The notes under the pieces are model-generated. The model worked only from the letters and a program-made list of their open reading frames with translations. It did not search any database and had not been told where the DNA came from. Below, piece by piece: positions 5,451 through 8,895 of a stretch of DNA of 8,895 bases. The DNA comes from Pseudomonadota bacterium (lineage in GTDB: Bacteria > Pseudomonadota > Alphaproteobacteria > Rhizobiales > Xanthobacteraceae), in assembly GCA_023390955.1 (NCBI GenBank), contig JAEWBW010000632.1, positions 1-8,895 of the forward strand, in the 5' to 3' direction. The position numbers and the translations under genes were made by a program. The number at the start of each line of letters is the position of its first letter. Within the stretch, counting starts at the first letter, position 1.

Positions 5451-5573
5451 CTCGTCATTGCGAGCGCAGCGAAGCAATCCAGACTGCCACCGCAGAAAGA
5501 CTCTGGATTGCTTCGTCGCTTCCGCCTTCGCTCTTCGAGCTACGGCGGACAAGTCGCTCCTCGCAATGACGAG
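5451..5573. repeat. Nested intergenic palindromic repeat B
   Basis: The left arm (5451-5483: CTCGTCATTGCGAG, then GCGAAGCAATCCAGA) is the inverse complement of two right-arm blocks, TCTGGATTGCTTCG (5502-5515) and CTCGCAATGACGAG (5560-5573). The right arm is interrupted by a second hairpin at 5521-5549: TCCGCC pairs with GGCGGA and GCTC with GAGC around a TTC loop. The interruption is flanked by GTCGCT at 5515-5520 and 5553-5558. The element fills the gap between dihydroorotase and the sulfurtransferase. The sequence type is familiar from Bradyrhizobium intergenic regions. It has no convincing coding content and probably forms a long RNA hairpin between the two genes. Confidence 0.82.
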
Positions 5574-5582
5574 GTGCAGCCC

Positions 5583-6917
5583 CTACTGCTTCAGCGTCTC
5601 CAGAAACCGCACCGGCTCTCCTAGCGAGGGCGTCACCAGCTCGCCCTGCCACATCACGCGCTTGCCGCGCAGGAAGGTGCCGACGGGCCAGCCGGTGACA
5701 CGGACGCCATCGTAAGGCGTCCAGCCGGCTTTGGAGGCGACCCATTTGTTGGTGATGGTCTCGCTGCGCTTGAGATCGACGACCGTGAAGTCGGCGTCAT
5801 AGCCCGCGGCAATGCGGCCCTTGCAGGCGATGTTGAACAGGCGCGCGGGGCCGGCGCTGGTGAGATCGACGAAACGCGCCAGCGACAGCCGGCCCGCATT
5901 GACGTGATCGAGCATCAAGGGCACCAGCGTCTGCACGCCCGTCATCCCCGAGGGCGAGGCCGGATAGGTCTTTGCCTTTTCCTCCAGCGTATGCGGGGCG
6001 TGGTCGGAGCCGAGAATGTCGACGATGCCCTGCTCGATGCCGCGCCAGATGCCGGCACGGTGATCGGCCGAGCGCACCGGCGGGTTCATCTGCGCGAGCG
6101 TGCCCAGCCGCTCGTAGCATTCGGGCGCGGCCATGGTGAGGTGATGCGGCGTCGCTTCGCAGGACGCAACATCCTTGTGGTCGCGCAGGAATTCGATCTC
6201 TTCCTTGGTTGAGATGTGCAGCACGTGGATGCGCTTGCCCGTCTCATGCGCAAGCTTGACCAGCCGCTGCGTTGCCATCAGCGCCGCGGTCTCGTCGCGC
6301 CACACAGGATGCGAGCGCGGATCGCCCTCGATGCGCAGCGACTTGCGGTCGTTCAGCCGATATTCGTCCTCGGCGTGGAAGGAGGCGCGGCGCCGGATCA
6401 CCTGAAAGATGCGGCGCAGGCTGTCGTCGTCCTCGACCAGGAGCGCGCCGGTCGACGAACCGATGAAGACCTTCACGCCGGCGCAACCCGGTGCGCGCTC
6501 GAGCACGGGCAGATCATCGACATTGTCGCGGGTGCCGCCGATGAAGAAGGCGAAATCGCAATGCATGCGGTGATGGCCGCGCTTCACCTTGTCGGTGAAG
6601 GTGGCTTCGGTCACCGTCAGAGGCGACGTGTTCGGCATCTCGAACACGGCGGTGACGCCGCCCATCACGGCGCTGCGCGAGCCGGTTTCGAGGTCTTCCT
6701 TCTGCTCCAGCCCAGGCTCGCGAAAATGCACCTGCGTGTCCATGACGCCGGGCAGGACGTGCAGACCCTTGCAGTCGATCGTCTCAGCGGCGGAGGCCTG
6801 CGACAGATTGCCGATCTCGGCGATGCGGCCGGCGGTGACGCCGATGTCGCGGACACCCTCGCCGTCCTGATTGACCACGGTGCCGCCCTTGAGGATCACA
6901 TCGAAGCGCTGGGTCAT
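5583..6917 (-). CDS. pyrC: Dihydroorotase (amidohydrolase superfamily), 444 aa
   Basis: Catalyses reversible cyclisation of carbamoyl-aspartate to dihydroorotate in pyrimidine synthesis. It starts with the small beta domain (FDVILKGGTVVNQDG...DIGVTAGRIAEIG, 5-36), then DTQVHFREPG (60-69), VKVFIGSSTG with Lys149 as the likely carboxylated metal bridge, SFHAEDE (His181), HVLHIST (His234), CEATPHHL (253-260), NPPVR (278-282) and GSDHAPH with catalytic Asp305. The HxH metal pair of most amidohydrolases is QxH here (Gln62, His64); I recall this as a feature of the DHOase IIa-like subgroup rather than damage. The start at 6917 (MTQRF) has GAGAGAGG just upstream. The frame is open for 325 codons further upstream, but that part runs antisense to the YgfZ-like gene and is not coding. 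Another dihydropyrimidinase-like activity cannot be fully excluded. Confidence 0.9.
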   Translation of the reverse strand: MTQRFDVILKGGTVVNQDGEGVRDIGVTAGRIAEIGNLSQASAAETIDCKGLHVLPGVMDTQVHFREPGLEQKEDLETGSRSAVMGGVTAVFEMPNTSPLTVTEATFTDKVKRGHHRMHCDFAFFIGGTRDNVDDLPVLERAPGCAGVKVFIGSSTGALLVEDDDSLRRIFQVIRRRASFHAEDEYRLNDRKSLRIEGDPRSHPVWRDETAALMATQRLVKLAHETGKRIHVLHISTKEEIEFLRDHKDVASCEATPHHLTMAAPECYERLGTLAQMNPPVRSADHRAGIWRGIEQGIVDILGSDHAPHTLEEKAKTYPASPSGMTGVQTLVPLMLDHVNAGRLSLARFVDLTSAGPARLFNIACKGRIAAGYDADFTVVDLKRSETITNKWVASKAGWTPYDGVRVTGWPVGTFLRGKRVMWQGELVTPSLGEPVRFLETLKQ

Positions 6918-7025
6918 GGATCTGGCCTCTCTCGTCCCCAAGCGCAGGCCCGAGGTCCGTTTATGTCTTGTGTTTTCGTCTTGCGGGCTTACGTTCCGGT
7001 GCAACATGTCGCAAGAGATTTTCGT
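6918..7025. promoter_or_regulatory. Divergent intergenic region between dihydroorotase and the YgfZ-like gene
   Basis: This 108-bp gap separates two genes transcribed away from each other and must carry both promoters. The part nearest dihydroorotase holds its ribosome site GAGAGAGG (minus strand, about 6925-6932). The middle (6958-6980) is T-rich on the plus strand. I cannot pick convincing -35 and -10 boxes in either direction. A minus-strand GGAAC (6997-6993) lacks the CATCCAA partner seen at the sigma locus. Confidence 0.35.
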
Positions 7026-7904
7026 ATGAAAGCAGCCTTTCTTCCCGACCGGGGCGTGGTCAAGGTCGCGGGCGAGGATGCACGCAACTTCCTCAACGGC
7101 CTGATCACCACCGATGTCGACAAACTCGCGCCGGGACTGGGCCGATTCGGGGCGCTGCTGACGCCGCAGGGCAAGATCATCGCGGATTTCCTCATCACCG
7201 AGGCCTCGCCGGGCCATGGTGGCGGGTTCCTGATCGACTGCCCGAAGCCGCTGGTCGACACCCTCGCCACCAAGCTGAAATTCTACAAGCTGCGCGCCAA
7301 GGTCACTGTGGAAAAGCTCGACGATCTCGGCGTGCTCGCGGCCTGGGGCGGCACACCGGCGGCGCAACCCGATCTCACCTTTGCCGATCCGCGCGATGCG
7401 CAGCTCGGCATCCGCATCCTGGTCCCGCTGGACCTCAGCGAGAAGCTCGCGACGCTGATCGGCGCCGAGCCGGTCGACGCCGACGCCTACGAGGCCCATC
7501 GCATTGCGACCGGCGTGCCGCGCGGCGGGGTCGACTTCATGTACAGCGACGCGTTTCCGCACGAGACCAACATGGACCGCCTCGCCGGCGTCGATTTCGA
7601 CAAGGGCTGCTATGTCGGCCAGGAGGTCGTCTCGCGCATGCAACATCGCGGCACCGCGCGCACCCGCAGCGTCAAGCTGCTGCTGGACGATTACTCGCCC
7701 GAAATCGGCGTCAGCATTCTGGCCGGCGACAAGCAGGTCGGCACCATGGGCTCCTCGGCACAGGGCAAGGGCATCGCGCTGGTGCGCATCGATCGCGTCG
7801 CGGACGCGCTCGACGCGGGCCAGGCGCTGACCGCCGGCGGTCTCGGCGTGAAGCTCGCGGACCCCGACGTCGTGCGCATTCCAGCCAAGCACACCACCGC
7901 ATGA
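7026..7904 (+). CDS. ygfZ: YgfZ/GcvT-like folate-binding protein, 292 aa
   Basis: A protein of the YgfZ/CAF17 family, which binds tetrahydrofolate and supports assembly or repair of certain Fe-S enzymes such as the tRNA-modifying MiaB. The family signature K-G-C-Y-V-G-Q-E is at residues 193-200, with the redox-active Cys195, followed by VVSRMQHRG. Before it come the GcvT-like N-terminal fold with FLNGLITTDV (22-31), LLTPQGKIIADFLI (44-57) and the HRIATGVPRGG segment, and after it a short C-terminal beta domain. Length is typical. The start at 7026 (MKAAFLPDRG) is chosen because upstream sequence in this frame lies antisense to dihydroorotase; the ribosome site is weak (AAGAGA). Its TGA overlaps the ATG of the glycosylase gene by 4 bases, so the two are translationally coupled. 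Aminomethyltransferase is the common misannotation. Confidence 0.9.
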   Translation: MKAAFLPDRGVVKVAGEDARNFLNGLITTDVDKLAPGLGRFGALLTPQGKIIADFLITEASPGHGGGFLIDCPKPLVDTLATKLKFYKLRAKVTVEKLDDLGVLAAWGGTPAAQPDLTFADPRDAQLGIRILVPLDLSEKLATLIGAEPVDADAYEAHRIATGVPRGGVDFMYSDAFPHETNMDRLAGVDFDKGCYVGQEVVSRMQHRGTARTRSVKLLLDDYSPEIGVSILAGDKQVGTMGSSAQGKGIALVRIDRVADALDAGQALTAGGLGVKLADPDVVRIPAKHTTA

Positions 7905-8527
7905 GCAAAGCCCCTCGCCTGCATCCCGACGGAAAGACGCGTTGTCCCTGGCCGGGCGAAGATCCGTTCTACGTCGCCTATCACGACAACGAATGGGGCG
8001 TGCCGGAATATGACGACCGCGCGCTCTATGAAAAGCTGATCCTCGATGGCTTCCAGGCCGGCCTGTCCTGGATCACGATCCTGCGCAAGCGCGACAATTT
8101 CCGCAAAGCCTTTGACGACTTCCAGCCGGAGAAGATCGCGCGCTACAACGCCAAGAAGGTTCATGCGCTGATGAACGATGCCGGCATCGTGCGCAACCGC
8201 GCCAAGATCGACGGCGCGATCCTGAGCGCGAAGGGCTATCTCGAGATCATGGAGAAGGGCCCGGGCTTCTCGAAGCTGTTGTGGGACTTCCTCGACGGCC
8301 GGCCCAAGGTCAACCAGTTCAAGACCAGTGCGAGCGTCCCGGCCTCGACACCGGTCTCGATCCAGATGTCGAAGGAGTTGTCGTCGCGCGGCTTCAAGTT
8401 CGTCGGCCCCACCATCGTCTACGCCTTCATGCAGGCGACCGGCATGGTCAACGACCATCTGGTCGATTGTTATTGTCACGCGAACTGCGGCAAGACCCCG
8501 CGCAAGCCGCGCCTCAAAGCCAAATGA
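7901..8527 (+). CDS. tag: DNA-3-methyladenine glycosylase I, 208 aa
   Basis: Removes 3-methyladenine from alkylated DNA, starting base excision repair. It aligns by eye along its length with E. coli Tag: RCPWPGEDPFYVAYHDNEWGVP (14-35), QAGLSWITILRKRDNFR (52-68), DAGIVRNRAKI, RGFKFVGPTIVYAFMQATGMVNDHLVDC. The zinc ligands of the family are all present: Cys15, His28, His186 and Cys190. There is a short basic tail (PRKPRLKAK) after the zinc motif. The ATG overlaps the stop of the YgfZ-like gene (ATGA) and its own stop overlaps the next ATG in the same way, so three genes form a tight operon. Bases 8002-8098, encoding about residues 35-66, are repeated exactly at the window's right end; this copy is the one in proper context. 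Confidence 0.96.
   Translation: MSKAPRLHPDGKTRCPWPGEDPFYVAYHDNEWGVPEYDDRALYEKLILDGFQAGLSWITILRKRDNFRKAFDDFQPEKIARYNAKKVHALMNDAGIVRNRAKIDGAILSAKGYLEIMEKGPGFSKLLWDFLDGRPKVNQFKTSASVPASTPVSIQMSKELSSRGFKFVGPTIVYAFMQATGMVNDHLVDCYCHANCGKTPRKPRLKAK
8002..8098 (+). repeat. Direct repeat, copy 1 (within tag)
   Basis: These 97 bases inside the glycosylase gene are identical, base for base, to 8799-8895. Identity begins at GCCGGAATATGACG; the base before it differs (T at 8001, C at 8798). The window ends while the match is still running, so the full length is unknown. This copy encodes a conserved part of Tag and is the original. Confidence 0.95.
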
Positions 8528-8895
8528 CGAAGAAGGCAGCGGCGCGCGACCCGCAATCCCGCGCCTGGCAGCGCATGCTGTCGGGCCGGCGGCTCGATCT
8601 GCTCGATCCCTCGCCGCTCGACGTCGAAATTGCCGACATTGCGCACGGGCTGGCGCGGGTTGCGCGCTGGAACGGACAGACAACCGGCGCGCACATCTTC
8701 TCGGTGGCGCAGCACACGCTGCTGGTCGAGACCGTGATGCGGCATGAAGCGCCGCGCGTCGACCAGCGGGTGCGGCTCGCGGCGCTGCTCCACGACGCGC
8801 CGGAATATGACGACCGCGCGCTCTATGAAAAGCTGATCCTCGATGGCTTCCAGGCCGGCCTGTCCTGGATCACGATCCTGCGCAAGCGCGACAAT
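8524..8895 (+). CDS. HD-domain hydrolase (YfbR-like), broken or chimeric at its 3' side
   Basis: The genuine part is about residues 1-95. It reads MTKKAAARDPQSRAWQRML, then LDPSPLDVEIADIAHGLARVARWNG, then SVAQHTLLVE with His64 and AALLHDAPEY with His90-Asp91, the metal-binding His and HD motif of phosphohydrolases like the 5'-nucleotidase YfbR. Its ATG overlaps the tag stop (ATGA). From codon 92 onward the DNA equals part of tag, so the protein continues DDRALYEKLIL and so on in the tag frame, without a stop, to the window edge. The remaining HD-domain helices, including the last metal-binding Asp, are therefore missing. Misassembly is the likely reason; a real in-frame fusion or duplication cannot be excluded from this sequence. 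The nucleotide substrate is unknown. Confidence 0.75.
   Translation, partial: MTKKAAARDPQSRAWQRMLSGRRLDLLDPSPLDVEIADIAHGLARVARWNGQTTGAHIFSVAQHTLLVETVMRHEAPRVDQRVRLAALLHDAPEYDDRALYEKLILDGFQAGLSWITILRKRDN
8799..8895 (+). repeat. Direct repeat, copy 2 (fused into the HD gene, reaches window end)
   Basis: An exact copy of 8002-8098, offset by 797 bases. The join lies at GCCGGAATATG, a stretch that plausibly occurs in both genes: HDAPEY in the HD protein and GVPEY in Tag. No base differs over 97 positions, which for unselected DNA means a very recent duplication or an assembly error. Confidence 0.95.

Noticed and set aside
5451..5573. CRISPR-like or tRNA-like structure in the repeat
   Set aside because: There are no regularly spaced identical units and no cloverleaf; the pairing is one nested palindrome.
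4480..5715. 411-codon open frame on the plus strand
   Set aside because: It is antisense to the sulfurtransferase, whose rhodanese motifs and ribosome site are clear, and it runs through repeat B. Its arginine/glycine/histidine-rich product matches nothing; such frames are usual opposite GC-rich genes.
6970..6997. Third ECF-type promoter before dihydroorotase
   Set aside because: Minus-strand GGAAC is present, but the bases 16 downstream are AAAACAC rather than CATCCAA, and CGTT is absent at EcfG spacing.
6216..7025. N-terminal extension of the YgfZ-like protein back to 6216
   Set aside because: This stretch is antisense to dihydroorotase and has no family similarity; MKAAFLPDRG at 7026 is the natural start.
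6918..7892. 325-codon N-terminal extension of dihydroorotase
   Set aside because: It is antisense to the YgfZ-like gene; the dihydroorotase fold begins at MTQRF with a ribosome site directly upstream.
7691..8683. 330-codon minus-strand frame
   Set aside because: It is opposite ygfZ, tag and the HD gene, which carry intact family motifs. No ribosome site or domain supports it.

Overview
The window looks like ordinary chromosome from a GC-rich alphaproteobacterium, most likely Bradyrhizobium or a close relative (Nitrobacteraceae). The reasons are high GC with GC-biased third codon positions, a TIGR02301-type exported protein, a sigma factor/DUF4142/cupredoxin cluster, and two intergenic palindromic repeats of the kind scattered through Bradyrhizobium genomes. 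The genus call rests on recognition, not on a search.

Layout. Left end (1-623, minus): an SRAP (YedK/HMCES-like) DNA-protein crosslink enzyme running off the edge. Diverging from it on the plus strand are a conserved protein of unknown function (686-1186), a NUDIX hydrolase (1206-1640) and a small exported TIGR02301-like protein (1708-2085). After a composite palindromic repeat (2094-2215) comes a short unknown ORF (2354-2620), which converges on a clear intrinsic terminator (2637-2671). The next block is on the minus strand. Read in transcription order it is: a dihydroorotase (6917-5583), a nested palindromic repeat (5573-5451), a 3-mercaptopyruvate-type sulfurtransferase (5409-4540), an ECF-type sigma factor (4462-3755), an exported DUF4142 protein (3663-3130) and an exported cupredoxin (3119-2802). 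The right end is a plus-strand operon, divergent from dihydroorotase: a YgfZ/GcvT-like folate-binding protein (7026-7904), 3-methyladenine DNA glycosylase I (7901-8527) and an HD-domain hydrolase (from 8524). The last three are joined by 4-nt ATGA overlaps.

How the genes may work together. The most coherent unit is sigma factor, DUF4142 and cupredoxin. The same bipartite element, GGAAC-N16-CATCCAA on the minus strand, lies just upstream of the sigma gene (4498-4525) and just upstream of DUF4142 (3718-3745). This suggests that the sigma factor activates its own gene and the periplasmic DUF4142/cupredoxin pair. If the second half is a -10 box, the sigma factor must start at the internal ATG at 4462. 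No anti-sigma gene is visible beside it.

Main warning. The last 97 bases (8799-8895) are an exact copy of 8002-8098 inside the glycosylase gene. The copy replaces the HD gene just after its HD motif. A misassembly or contig-end artefact is the simplest explanation, so the apparent in-frame HD/Tag fusion should not be taken as a real protein without read evidence. I found no CRISPR array, tRNA, rRNA, transposase or phage gene.
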